A stretch of DNA of 64,000 nucleotides from Sphaerochaeta pleomorpha str. Grapes (lineage in GTDB: Bacteria; Spirochaetota; Spirochaetia; Sphaerochaetales; Sphaerochaetaceae), in the NCBI RefSeq assembly GCF_000236685.1, contig NC_016633.1, positions 3,415,815 through 3,479,814 of the forward strand, read 5' to 3'. Of this stretch, positions 24,205-32,883 are shown one piece after another. Position 1 is the first letter of the stretch, and each line of letters begins with the position of its first letter. The notes beneath the pieces are model-generated. The model saw only the letters and a list, made by a program, of their open reading frames with translations. It did not search any database and was not told the origin of the DNA. The position numbers and the translations under genes are program-made.

Positions 24205-27080
24205 GTATTATTTCTTGTAATATAAACAATAGGAATGTCAAAATAGAAAGTAACGGTTCAGAATCGTTGCGAGAAATGTTGGTTCGAGCCGGACATTTTG
24301 CCGTTCGAGACAGTGATGACCGCGAAGGGTTTGCCGGAAGCGATACCATCATTTTCAATGATATGCCGGTGTATGCAAACCTGATGGTAGCAGGCCAGGC
24401 AGAGGGTGCGGTTATCCGAACCCCTGATAGCCTCGGGGATAGCCGTCACTTGAGTGCTGTCCAACAGGCAATGATAGATGCTGGTATTGTCCAGAGTGCT
24501 TACAATATTCCTGCTGCAGCCTTGCTGTTGACTTGGCTTCTGGAACATGAAAAAAATCCTACCAAAGAGCAGATCGATAATGTGCTTTCCGGTATCTTTA
24601 TCCGTGACACAGGGTATGAGCATTTCTACCTTGCAGTCAAATTGGCTTTGGAGAAAATGAAAGACGGGAAGTATTCATCTGAGATTTCCCCTTCTTTCCG
24701 GGAGAACCTCACCTATGTCGGCAAACCGAAGGCGAAGGTCGATGGTCCGCAGCTGGTAGCCGGAGAAAAGAGCTTTGTCGAGGATAGGGTGCTTCCAGGC
24801 TATAACAGCATGGTAGTTTTGCGCAGTCCTTATGCACATGCCTATATAAAGAAGATCGACACAAAAGAAGCTGAGGCGATGGAAGGTGTTATCGCCATCA
24901 TTACCGCAGATAACTGCCCAGACGTATTCTACATGCAGGCTGGTCAGGGGAACCCTGAGCCGAGTCCCCATGACAGGCGTTTGTTCAACCATAAGGTCAG
25001 GCACGTAGGTGACCGGGTCGCTGCCATTGTTGCCGAAACCGAGGAACAGGCCTTGGCTGCCCGCTCTGCTATCAAGGTAGAGTATGAAGTACTGAAACCG
25101 GTATTTACTGTAGAGGAAGCCATGGCTGAGGGTGCTCCCCTTGTGCATAACGGGGTTGTTGAATACCGCGTAGGCGCCCCTGCAGATTTGGATGAGTATA
25201 ATAAGAGTGCTGAGAAAAGAGACGGGAAAGTTGTCTACCAGTTCCCCCTCCATGGTGATATCCGCCACAACATTGCATCCGCAGCCCATGGCCAGATCGG
25301 CGATGTGGAAAAAGGATTTGCCGAAGCCGATGCCGTAGTTGAGAGAACCTACCAGACTTCCCAGATTCAATGTACCCCACTTGAACCCCATGTATGCTAT
25401 GCCAAGATTGACAATGGCCGACTGGTGCTCCATGCCTCTACGCAGGTACCTTGGCATGTGCGCCGCATTGTAGCCTGGGTCTGTCAGATTCCCGAGAACA
25501 AAATCCATGTCATCAAGGAAAAAGTTGGCGGCGGCTATGGTTCGAAACAAGATATCCTGGTAGAGGACCTGGTTGGATATGCAACCTGGTTGACTGGCAA
25601 GGCTGTCTATTACAGAAATACCCGCGAAGAGGAATTCATTGCAAACTCCACCCGTCATCCGATGAGGGTGACTGTAAAGATGGGGGCAAAGAAAGATGGA
25701 TCCCTTACTGCCGTGTATATGGACGTCAGGGCAAATACCGGTCCATACGGAAACCATTGTCTTACCGTTCCCATGAATGCCTGTTCGAAGACACTTCCTT
25801 TGCTCAAGTGTGACAACATGCGTTTCGATGTAATCACCTACTACACCAATATCCCTCCCACGGGAGCCTACCAGGGCTATGGGGCGCCGAAAGGGACCTA
25901 CGGGCTCATGGTGTGTATGGCAGAGCTTGCCGACAAGCTTGGCCTTGACTACTACCAGATGGCTATGAAGAACAAGGTTGAACCCGGGTATATGCTTGAG
26001 ATTCTCAAGGGCCTTGGCGAAGGACGTGAAGGTAACGTGGTTCCCGTTGGTTCGTGTGGTCTTGACCAGGCTCTCAAGCAGGGCGCGGAAATGATCCATT
26101 GGGGCAAGAAGGAGAAATCCAAAGATCCCGATTGGAAAATCGGAAAAGGTTTTGCGATGATCCAGCAAGGTTCAGGCCTTCCTGGGCTCGACCATGCAAA
26201 TGCTTGGGCAAAGCTTCTCACAGACGGCACCTTCCAGATTTTCAGTGGCGGTGCAGACTTGGGAACCGGACTCGATACGATCAGCGTCAAGATGATGAGC
26301 GAAGCATTCTGCATCGATATGGATAGTGTAACCGTTGTCAGTGGTGATACAGACAGTTGCACGTTCGATACCGGGGCCTATGCCTCGAGTGGAACGTTCT
26401 TCAGCGGGAATGCCTCCTATTATGCGGCAGAGGATCTGAAGAAGAACCTGCTTACAGAAGCTGCGTTGCAGATGGGTGAGGATTTCGACGACCTGATCTG
26501 TCGGGCTCCTGGCGAGGTCTACAGTACAAAGACAGGCAAGACCCTCAGCTATGCCAAGCTTTCCCATGATGCACTGACGGGAACCGGTCGGGGCCAAGTC
26601 ATGGGTCGTGCATCGTTTACTACGAATGCCAGCTCCATTCCCTATGGCGCCCATTTTGCCCAGGTTGCGGTCAATGTGAGGACCGGCCAGGTCAAGGTGC
26701 AGAAATTCTATGCGCTGCAGGATGCAGGGACTCCGATCAACCCGGAACTTGCTTTGTGCCAGATGTATGGGGCTGCGTTGAAGTCCATCGGGCATACCCT
26801 GACTGAGCAAATGGTACTTGATGGGGAAGGCCGTTGTGTTTCCGCCAATTTCACAGATTACGGGGTTCCGATGATCTGGGAAAAACCGGATGATTTCAAG
26901 GCTGTCTTGATTGATATCAATGATAACGATGGGCCTTATGGAGCAAAGTCAATCAGTGAGATTGCGACAAACGGGGCTGCCCCGGCTATCGCTACCGCTA
27001 TTCATGATGCATGTGGAATCTGGATGCGTTCCTGGCCTTTCTCGCCTGAGAAAATCCTGAAGGAACTCGGAAAGATTTAA
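24201..27080 (+). CDS. xdhD: XdhD-like molybdenum hydroxylase with degenerate ferredoxin domain
   Basis: 959 aa. Residues 1-160 keep the fold of a [2Fe-2S] subunit, but every ligand position is changed when aligned to the intact subunit at 20641: D40, A45, D48, N60, S99, N102, I134 and D136. Residues from about 170 form the molybdopterin part: V-G-G-G-Y-G-S-K-Q-D-I (about 443), G-A-Y-Q-G-Y-G-A-P-K-G, F-S-G-G-A-D-L-G-T-G-L-D, Y-A-S-S-G-T-F-F-S-G-N and Y-G-A-K-S-I-S-E with the catalytic Glu. E. coli XdhD is about the same length and, from memory, has the same substitutions, so the loss looks ancestral rather than a local decay. Probably a selenium-linked purine hydroxylase or reductase. Confidence 0.92.
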   Translation: MSIISCNINNRNVKIESNGSESLREMLVRAGHFAVRDSDDREGFAGSDTIIFNDMPVYANLMVAGQAEGAVIRTPDSLGDSRHLSAVQQAMIDAGIVQSAYNIPAAALLLTWLLEHEKNPTKEQIDNVLSGIFIRDTGYEHFYLAVKLALEKMKDGKYSSEISPSFRENLTYVGKPKAKVDGPQLVAGEKSFVEDRVLPGYNSMVVLRSPYAHAYIKKIDTKEAEAMEGVIAIITADNCPDVFYMQAGQGNPEPSPHDRRLFNHKVRHVGDRVAAIVAETEEQALAARSAIKVEYEVLKPVFTVEEAMAEGAPLVHNGVVEYRVGAPADLDEYNKSAEKRDGKVVYQFPLHGDIRHNIASAAHGQIGDVEKGFAEADAVVERTYQTSQIQCTPLEPHVCYAKIDNGRLVLHASTQVPWHVRRIVAWVCQIPENKIHVIKEKVGGGYGSKQDILVEDLVGYATWLTGKAVYYRNTREEEFIANSTRHPMRVTVKMGAKKDGSLTAVYMDVRANTGPYGNHCLTVPMNACSKTLPLLKCDNMRFDVITYYTNIPPTGAYQGYGAPKGTYGLMVCMAELADKLGLDYYQMAMKNKVEPGYMLEILKGLGEGREGNVVPVGSCGLDQALKQGAEMIHWGKKEKSKDPDWKIGKGFAMIQQGSGLPGLDHANAWAKLLTDGTFQIFSGGADLGTGLDTISVKMMSEAFCIDMDSVTVVSGDTDSCTFDTGAYASSGTFFSGNASYYAAEDLKKNLLTEAALQMGEDFDDLICRAPGEVYSTKTGKTLSYAKLSHDALTGTGRGQVMGRASFTTNASSIPYGAHFAQVAVNVRTGQVKVQKFYALQDAGTPINPELALCQMYGAALKSIGHTLTEQMVLDGEGRCVSANFTDYGVPMIWEKPDDFKAVLIDINDNDGPYGAKSISEIATNGAAPAIATAIHDACGIWMRSWPFSPEKILKELGKI

Positions 27081-27083
27081 CAA

Positions 27084-27139
27084 AGTTGCAACAAACTGCA
27101 ACACATTCCCTAGACAGGGGAACCTAGTCATGCTATAGT
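27084..27139 (+). promoter_or_regulatory. ygeW promoter with upstream decamer pair
   Basis: AGTTGCAACA (27084-27093) is followed directly by AACTGCAACA (27094-27103), like the pair ahead of ygfK. TAGACA (27111-27116), a 17-nt spacer and TATAGT (27134-27139) then form a good promoter. The decamers end 7 nt before the -35 box. Confidence 0.6.
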
Positions 27140-27183
27140 TCCGCTGTCAGGGTTTTTATGAAAATTACTAGGGAGGTTCCTAA

Positions 27184-28383
27184 ATGAAGGACAAAGCCGC
27201 TATTAAAAAAATGATCGAAGAGCTGAAAACGCTCAAGACCGACGACATGTACCTGAATGACTTTTTCCACACCTGGAAGGAGTCTGATGACGAGATTGAG
27301 GCTGTATTCGAAGTAGCAGAAATTCTTCGCGCCATGCGTGAGAACAATATTTCGACCAAGGTATTTGACAGCGGTCTTGGAATCTCCGTATTCCGCGATA
27401 ACTCAACCCGTACCCGTTTCAGCTTCACCAGCGCTTGTAACTTGCTCGGCCTTGCAGTCCAGGATCTGGATGAGAACAAGAGCCAGATTGCCCATGGTGA
27501 AACCGTCCGCGAGACTGCCAACATGATCAGCTTCATGGCTGATGTAATCGGTATCCGCGACGATATGTATATCGGAAAGGGTCACACCTACCAGAAAACA
27601 GTTGCAACTGCAGTTCAGGAAGGCTATGACGACGGGATTCTCGAACAGAGACCTACCATTGTCAACCTCCAGTGCGATATCGACCACCCGACCCAGTGTA
27701 TGGCTGACATGATGCACATCATCAACCATTTCGGTGGTGTTGAAAACCTCAAGGGTAAGAAAGTTGCAATGACCTGGGCTTATAGCCCCTCCTATGGCAA
27801 ACCCCTTTCTGTTCCCCAGGGAGTTATCGGTCTGTTTACCCGCTTTGGCATGGACGTAGTACTTGCCCATCCCGAAGGGTACAATGTAATGCCTGAGATC
27901 GAAGAAGTAGCCAAGGAAAATGCAGCAAAGTGCGGTGGATCCTACCAGAGGGTCAACAGCATGGAAGAAGCTTTCCAGGATGCCGATATCGTATATCCCA
28001 AGAGCTGGGCTCCGTTTGCCGTCATGGAAGAAAGGACCAAGATTGTTGAGAATGGCGATCAGGCTGCACTCAAGGACCTTGAGAAAAAATGCCTTGCAAC
28101 CAATGCTCAGTTCAAGAATTGGACTTGTACCGAAGATTTGATGAAGACAACCAAAGAAGGAAAAGCTTTGTATCTGCACTGCTTGCCAGCAGACATCACC
28201 GGTGTCTCCTGTAAAGAAGGCGAAGTTGAAGCTTCCGTATTCGATCGTTACCTGGTTCCTTTGTACAAGCAGGCTAGCTACAAACCCTATGTAATTGCTG
28301 CAATGATCTTCCTTGCAAAGTTCCAGAGCCCTTCAGCTAAGCTTGAAGAACTGCTTGAACAGGCAACCAAGAGAGTTCTCTAG
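27184..28383 (+). CDS. ygeW: YgeW, knotted carbamoyltransferase
   Basis: 399 aa aspartate/ornithine-carbamoyltransferase-fold enzyme. Carbamoyl-phosphate loop S-T-R-T-R at 74-78; D-I-D-H-P-T-Q near 160; the signature W-A-Y-S-P-S-Y-G-K-P-L-S-V-P-Q-G; Y-P-K-S-W-A-P; and H-C-L-P-A-D near 333. It is close to E. coli YgeW throughout. In urate clusters the reverse reaction is assumed: phosphorolysis of a ureido compound to carbamoyl phosphate and an amine, allowing ATP gain through carbamate kinase (not found here). It has its own promoter and terminator. GGGAGG precedes the ATG. Confidence 0.95.
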   Translation: MKDKAAIKKMIEELKTLKTDDMYLNDFFHTWKESDDEIEAVFEVAEILRAMRENNISTKVFDSGLGISVFRDNSTRTRFSFTSACNLLGLAVQDLDENKSQIAHGETVRETANMISFMADVIGIRDDMYIGKGHTYQKTVATAVQEGYDDGILEQRPTIVNLQCDIDHPTQCMADMMHIINHFGGVENLKGKKVAMTWAYSPSYGKPLSVPQGVIGLFTRFGMDVVLAHPEGYNVMPEIEEVAKENAAKCGGSYQRVNSMEEAFQDADIVYPKSWAPFAVMEERTKIVENGDQAALKDLEKKCLATNAQFKNWTCTEDLMKTTKEGKALYLHCLPADITGVSCKEGEVEASVFDRYLVPLYKQASYKPYVIAAMIFLAKFQSPSAKLEELLEQATKRVL

Positions 28384-28413
28384 TCCATCGTCCCCATAAA
28401 ACAATATTTGCTG

Positions 28414-28440
28414 AGGCCAGGAGTAATCCTGGCCTTTGAT
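28414..28440 (+). terminator. Terminator after ygeW
   Basis: AGGCCAGGA (28414-28422) and TCCTGGCCT (28427-28435) form a 9-bp stem with a 4-nt loop, followed by a short T stretch. Confidence 0.8.
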
Positions 28441-28569
28441 ATTTCTCGGGGTAAAGATATTTTTTTCTGGGTACAATATTCTTATCAATAGTTCTAAATG
28501 TAATCCCTGATAGAAAATAATACGATGTGGAAGTAAAACCGTGCTATACTGGAAACGAGAGGTGATAGC

Positions 28570-29427
28570 ATGATACCACGTATGGAATTTGGCCAGACAG
28601 GACATCTTAGCACCCGGATAATCTTTGGGGCAGCATCCTTGATGGATGTTACGCAGGATGATGCAGACAAAACGTTTGAGTTGCTTGCCCGGTATGGTGT
28701 GAACCATATTGATACCGCGCAGAGCTACGGTGAATCAGAGCGGCGCATCGGACCATGGATGAAACATCACCGCAAGGAGTATTTCCTTGCTACAAAGACT
28801 GAAAAACGTACGAAAAATGAAGCAAAAGTTGATTTGTCGGAATCGTTGGATAAACTTCAGACCGACCATGTAGATCTCTGGCAATTCCATTGCCTTGTAG
28901 ATTCTGACGAATGGGAAAGGGCTATGGGTGAAGGTGGTGTCCTGGAAGCTGCCGTAGAGGCCAAGGAAAAGGGGCTTGTTAACCATATCGGCGTGACAGG
29001 CCATGGAATAAATGCCCCTGAAATGCATTTGAAAAGCCTCGAGCGATATCCCTTTGATTCTGTTTTATTCCCTTACAATTATCTGATGATGAAACAACCT
29101 GCCTACAGGAAACAAGTCAATAAACTTCTGGAGGTTTGTGCCAAACGAGGGGTAGCGGTTCAGACTATCAAGGCGCTGGCGAAGAGGAATATTGAGGAAA
29201 GGGTTAATCCCTATGCAACTTGGTACGAACCGCTGGATACCCCGGAAGCCATCTATCCTTCCGTTCACTGGGTCTTGGGCAATAAGCAGGTTTTCCTCAA
29301 TAGTGTAGGCGATATCAATCTGCTGCCTATGGTTCTTGAAGCCGCCTCATCCCAGATAGATTTAGTCCCTAGTGAAACAATGGACAACATGGTCTCCAAA
29401 TATAAAATGGAAGCATTATTCAGTTAA
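28570..29427 (+). CDS. Aldo/keto reductase
   Basis: 285 aa TIM-barrel NADPH-dependent oxidoreductase. The catalytic tetrad is visible: D and Y in H-I-D-T-A-Q-S-Y-G-E-S-E, K in L-A-T-K-T-E-K-R, and H in L-W-Q-F-H-C-L. The N-terminal F-G-A-A-S-L strand and a late V-G-D-I-N segment fit the family. It is followed 12 nt later by a VOC-like gene, probably in one transcript, with TATACT at 28545-28550 as a likely -10. Substrate unknown; no link to the purine genes is evident. Confidence 0.85.
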   Translation: MIPRMEFGQTGHLSTRIIFGAASLMDVTQDDADKTFELLARYGVNHIDTAQSYGESERRIGPWMKHHRKEYFLATKTEKRTKNEAKVDLSESLDKLQTDHVDLWQFHCLVDSDEWERAMGEGGVLEAAVEAKEKGLVNHIGVTGHGINAPEMHLKSLERYPFDSVLFPYNYLMMKQPAYRKQVNKLLEVCAKRGVAVQTIKALAKRNIEERVNPYATWYEPLDTPEAIYPSVHWVLGNKQVFLNSVGDINLLPMVLEAASSQIDLVPSETMDNMVSKYKMEALFS

Positions 29428-29439
29428 AGGAAGGGGTTC

Positions 29440-30177
29440 ATGAAAATTGATCATCTTGTTCTCAATATAAGTAGAAAATATCAGCAGGATAGCAAAGAAA
29501 TCAAAGCTATACAGAATGCCGGATTTCCTTATAAACCCGATATGGGAATACGTACAAAAGGCTTCAAGGTTTCCAATATCTGGATAGGAAATGAATATCT
29601 GGAATTAGTGAGGCTTCTGTTGCCTTCCGGTGGGACCTGGAAAAAGGAATGGGTCGATGCCTACAACCTGGGTCATCGCGGGTTGATGTGCCTGATGTTG
29701 GATACTGACAACCTTGATGCGGAATATAAGCGTCTGTCTTCCCTCTATGTTCCAATGACAAAACCGGAGACGGTACGTTACAAATGGTTTCTCAACCTGT
29801 TATCCAAGACAATGCCTTGGAGGAACTCGTATATTCCTGTGTTTTTCGGAGTCCCTATGCAAATTGGATTCCAGGAAACGAAGGACGCTTCCCAAAAAGG
29901 GTCAATGACGCCGAACAGCCGTGATAATTCGATCAGGGGCATCAAGAAAGTTGTTGTCGAGGGAGGATTTACGGAAGGTGATCTCAAAATGCTTGCCCAG
30001 CTTTTCCCTGAGGGAAAGCAAGAGACCGAAGGCTTTACGGTGAAATTGGAAAATAACCAGACACTGGTGTTCAGGTATAACAAGGAATATCATGTTACGA
30101 TTGTTACTGATTGTAAGAATGCGGAGTTTGAGAAGAAGTATGTTAGTTTCGAAAATGTTACACTGAGAAATTCCTAA
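29440..30177 (+). CDS. Glyoxalase/VOC-like domain protein, function unknown
   Basis: 245 aa. The start M-K-I-D-H-L-V-L-N-I and the later G-N-E-Y-L-E-L-V-R-L-L-L-P and G-L-M-C-L-M-L-D-T-D strands look like a VOC (glyoxalase/extradiol) beta-alpha-beta unit, with a second unit towards the C-terminus (I-K-K-V-V-V-E-G-G). H5 could be a metal ligand, but a full set is not evident. It shares a transcript with the aldo/keto reductase and may bind or isomerise its product. Confidence 0.6.
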   Translation: MKIDHLVLNISRKYQQDSKEIKAIQNAGFPYKPDMGIRTKGFKVSNIWIGNEYLELVRLLLPSGGTWKKEWVDAYNLGHRGLMCLMLDTDNLDAEYKRLSSLYVPMTKPETVRYKWFLNLLSKTMPWRNSYIPVFFGVPMQIGFQETKDASQKGSMTPNSRDNSIRGIKKVVVEGGFTEGDLKMLAQLFPEGKQETEGFTVKLENNQTLVFRYNKEYHVTIVTDCKNAEFEKKYVSFENVTLRNS

Positions 30178-30197
30178 CCAAAAGAAAGGGAAATAGA

Positions 30198-30232
30198 ACA
30201 GGCAGGTCTGGCAATTGACCTGCCTGTATTTA
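30198..30232. terminator. Bidirectional terminator
   Basis: ACAGGCAGGTC (30198-30208) and GACCTGCCTGT (30217-30227) form a perfect 11-bp stem between two convergent genes. It is moderately T-rich to the right (ATTTAT) and has TTCTATTTCCC to the left. Confidence 0.8.
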
Positions 30233-30233
30233 T

Positions 30234-31577
30234 CTAAAGCCTGTTTGTATCTTTTTTCAATATTCCCTTGAGAATTGCGAAGGCTATTATAAGCATGATC
30301 GCATCGGTCAACGGCTGTGCGTAGATGAATCCGTTGAAGCCGAATAGTCTATTAAGACCCAATAGCAAGGGTATAAACAGGAGGCCCTGGCGTGAAATGG
30401 AAAGGATGAGGGAAGGGAGGGCTTTGCCCATAGCCTGCACAGAGGTGGTGCAGAGCATCTGACCCCCGACGATCGGAAGCGAGAATACCAAAGCCCTCAA
30501 GACAATCGTGCCTGCATCGATTACCTCGACTACATTGGTAAAGGCTCCGATAAAGGATCTTGCAAATACCCACATCACGATTCCAAGCAGCAACCCAATA
30601 ATGGAGGTTATGGAAATTCCATGAAGGATTATGCTATCTACCCGTTTGATGTTCCTTGCACCATAGCTGTATCCGACAAGCGGTTGGCAACCGGCGGCGA
30701 TTCCCATGAAAATGAAGGTGCCAATCGTAACAATGCGTGACGCCACCCCGAGACCTGCAATCACAGTGTCTCCATAACTGGCAGCGATATTGTTCATGAT
30801 TATAAGGGCAACGCTCATGAGACCCTGGCTGATGGATGATGGCAGACCGATTGTGAAGATTTCTTTGGAAATTTTCTTGTCAAAGGAAAATAGGGAAAGT
30901 CGGAAATGAATCAGGGTTTTTCCTTTTTTGTATCTGACAAGGTAGAATAGCAGGGAAATGGAATTTGCAACTACCGTGGCAATAGCCGCGCCACTGACCC
31001 CAAGGGAAAAAGTGAAGATCAACAATGGGTCGAGAATAATATTGGTCACCGTACCGATGAGCATTCCGAACATCGATCCCATGGCATCACCTTCGGCTCT
31101 GAGCAACTGGCCCAGTGCAAAATTGCACATGACTGGAATCATACCCCAGACTAATACCGAAACATAGGAAAAGGTATAGGGGAAGGTTTCTGCACTGGCT
31201 CCCAATACTGCAACCAGGTTCTTGAGGAAAATGAGCGTGAAGACGGTAACGATGAACCCAATTATAAGCAGGTAGACCATTCCGATGGTGAGTGTCTTGT
31301 CAGCTTCTACAGCTTTTTTCTCACCCAAGGCCCGGGAAATGTAAGAAGCCGCACCTGTCCCTATTACCCCTGCCAAAGCCATGGAAAGAATAAACACCGG
31401 CAATGCTATATTGGCAGCGGCAAGCTGGTTTGCATCGTTGAGTTTACCAATAAAAAAGGTGTCTGCAAGGTTATAGAGAACTTGGACCATCATCCCTGTC
31501 ACAACGGGCAAGGACATTACCAGTATTGCCTTCGGAACCGATTCTTCTGAGAGTAATTTGATTCTGTCTTGTTTCAT
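30234..31577 (-). CDS. MATE-family multidrug efflux pump
   Basis: 447 aa with twelve predicted membrane spans in two similar halves. The opening L-P-V-V-T-G-M-M-V-Q-V-L-Y-N-L-A-D-T-F-F-I-G and the central G-A-R-N-I-K-R-V are typical of the DinF/MepA-like MATE branch, which exports cationic compounds in exchange for Na+ or H+. It overlaps the MarR-type regulator upstream by 4 nt, so both are made from one repressed promoter. Confidence 0.9.
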   Translation of the reverse strand: MKQDRIKLLSEESVPKAILVMSLPVVTGMMVQVLYNLADTFFIGKLNDANQLAAANIALPVFILSMALAGVIGTGAASYISRALGEKKAVEADKTLTIGMVYLLIIGFIVTVFTLIFLKNLVAVLGASAETFPYTFSYVSVLVWGMIPVMCNFALGQLLRAEGDAMGSMFGMLIGTVTNIILDPLLIFTFSLGVSGAAIATVVANSISLLFYLVRYKKGKTLIHFRLSLFSFDKKISKEIFTIGLPSSISQGLMSVALIIMNNIAASYGDTVIAGLGVASRIVTIGTFIFMGIAAGCQPLVGYSYGARNIKRVDSIILHGISITSIIGLLLGIVMWVFARSFIGAFTNVVEVIDAGTIVLRALVFSLPIVGGQMLCTTSVQAMGKALPSLILSISRQGLLFIPLLLGLNRLFGFNGFIYAQPLTDAIMLIIAFAILKGILKKDTNRL

Positions 31578-32011
31578 ATTTTGGTTTCCTTTTCAAGGAC
31601 AGAAAGGCTTTTAGCTCTTTCTGTCATGCTGGTGAGTACATCGAGAAATATTGTTTGATCGGTTTCGCTTATTCCTTCCAGGAGTTCTGTCTCCCATAGG
31701 TTCACGATAGCGTATACGCTCTTCACTTCTTCTTCCCCTTTTTCTGTCAGGGATACAATTTTTTCCCGTTTGTTTTGTTCATTTACAACTCTTGAGACCA
31801 AGCCTTTCTGTTCCAGCTTGACCAGAATCTTTGCTATAGTTCCCTTGTCCAGTACCAACTGTGTGGAAAGGGTGTCCTGGCTTATGTTGTTTTGGATGGA
31901 GAGATACATGATTACCGAGTGTTCGGAGCCTACGATTTCAAGACTCTGTAAGTTCTTGTGAGCATAGATACACCAATATTTAGCTATCGCTGACAATTGT
32001 TTCATGAACAT
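31574..32011 (-). CDS. MarR-family transcriptional repressor
   Basis: 145 aa winged-helix regulator. The recognition region reads I-S-Q-D-T-L-S-T-Q-L-V-L-D-K-G-T-I-A-K-I-L, followed by the wing L-E-Q-K-G-L-V-S-R-V-V-N-E-Q-N-K-R-E-K-I-V. AAGGAG precedes the ATG at 32011. Its promoter is buried in three tandem palindromes (32039-32082), so autorepression of itself and the MATE pump is likely, with release by a toxic ligand. Confidence 0.88.
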   Translation of the reverse strand: MFMKQLSAIAKYWCIYAHKNLQSLEIVGSEHSVIMYLSIQNNISQDTLSTQLVLDKGTIAKILVKLEQKGLVSRVVNEQNKREKIVSLTEKGEEEVKSVYAIVNLWETELLEGISETDQTIFLDVLTSMTERAKSLSVLEKETKI

Positions 32012-32031
32012 GAGCCAACTCCTTGTATTAT

Positions 32032-32082
32032 TTTATAGGTTGCAAATGCAACTGTTGCAAATGCAACTGTTGCAAATGCAAC
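32032..32082 (-). promoter_or_regulatory. marR-MATE promoter with triple palindromic operator
   Basis: GTTGCAAATGCAAC occurs three times at 32039-32052, 32054-32067 and 32069-32082, period 15 nt. Each is an inverted repeat of GTTGCA around a 2-bp centre. On the minus strand TTGCAA (32060-32055) and TATAAA (32037-32032) make a promoter with a 17-nt spacer, so copies 1 and 2 overlap the -35 and the spacer. Confidence 0.85.
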
Positions 32083-32250
32083 TGAAATGAATATATTGAT
32101 ATAGGCTTAGAGGGTCAAGATAGAATATGAATAATTTGAAATTTGAGAGAAATAAACAGGTACTGACTGATAGAATTCTGATTTATGCAAATGCAATAGG
32201 CTGTCCGGAGTGTTTTTTTTAGGTTTTATTGTTTTGAGCGATAGCATGAG

Positions 32251-32282
32251 CAAAAGGAAACCCTTTAAAGAGTTTCCTTTTG
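32251..32282 (-). terminator. Hairpin after the VOC gene
   Basis: CAAAAGGAAAC (32251-32261) and GTTTCCTTTTG (32272-32282) pair perfectly over 11 bp, starting 15 nt past the VOC-protein stop. The stem itself ends in T residues on the minus strand. Confidence 0.7.
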
Positions 32283-32296
32283 CCGTAGTGTCAGAC

Positions 32297-32686
32297 TTAT
32301 AGGATTTCCTGGAATTCCAACCGTTCTTGTTCCGGACCACGGAACATGAAGAAACGGCATCCGTTTGCACCGAAGTCTTCAAACTTCACGATACCCCGTT
32401 CTTCAACCTCAACACCTTTCTCAACCAAAAAGGCATAGACCTTCTCGATATCTTTACAACTGAGGGCTATGTGCCTAATTTCATCTTTGTTTTCTTTTCT
32501 GTGATCTTTCCCATCACAGATGATTTCTAAGACAAGGTTGCCTTTTTGCACAAATATAACGTTGTCATGAAACATATATTCCTTGGAGAATCCAAGGATT
32601 CCACAGTAAAAATCCTCAGCCTTTTGCAAATCCTGTACAAAGATCCCACAATGGGCAAGATTGCCCATGATCAACTTTTCTTTCAT
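32297..32686 (-). CDS. VOC-family protein (glyoxalase-like)
   Basis: 129 aa single VOC domain: M-G-N-L-A-H-C-G-I-F-V-Q-D-L-Q-K-A-E-D-F-Y at the start and G-C-R-F-F-M-F-R-G-P-E-Q-E-R-L-E-F at the end. H13, H68 and the final E are in the positions where lactoylglutathione lyase-type proteins hold metal. It could be a lyase, epimerase or binding protein. It stands alone between the marR region and a gene-poor stretch. Confidence 0.8.
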   Translation of the reverse strand: MKEKLIMGNLAHCGIFVQDLQKAEDFYCGILGFSKEYMFHDNVIFVQKGNLVLEIICDGKDHRKENKDEIRHIALSCKDIEKVYAFLVEKGVEVEERGIVKFEDFGANGCRFFMFRGPEQERLEFQEIL

Positions 32687-32883
32687 TGTTGTCCCTCTTG
32701 GTTAGTACTAGTTAAAAGTAGTTTTCAAACAAGTTAGCATACTGCTGATGATACTTAGGTTCAACCCGTGATTTCAATCTTTCAATAGCTTTTACTATTT
32801 TGAAACTAGATAGTATGCATTTTCAACAAAATAGCAGTACCAAAGATCAGGTACGGCTGTTCTGTACCTCTTGGTTTATCCTA

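Noticed and set aside
24201-24680. Recent inactivation of the XdhD-like gene
   Set aside because: The frame is intact, the flanking fold residues are kept, and the E. coli protein as I recall it has the same substitutions, so this is a family trait and not a pseudogene.
32039-32082. Tandem repeats as a CRISPR array
   Set aside because: The units are 14 nt with a single-base gap and no spacers; they fit a MarR operator.
32107-32382. Frame of 91 codons overlapping the VOC gene end
   Set aside because: It overlaps a well-supported gene in another frame and covers its terminator hairpin.
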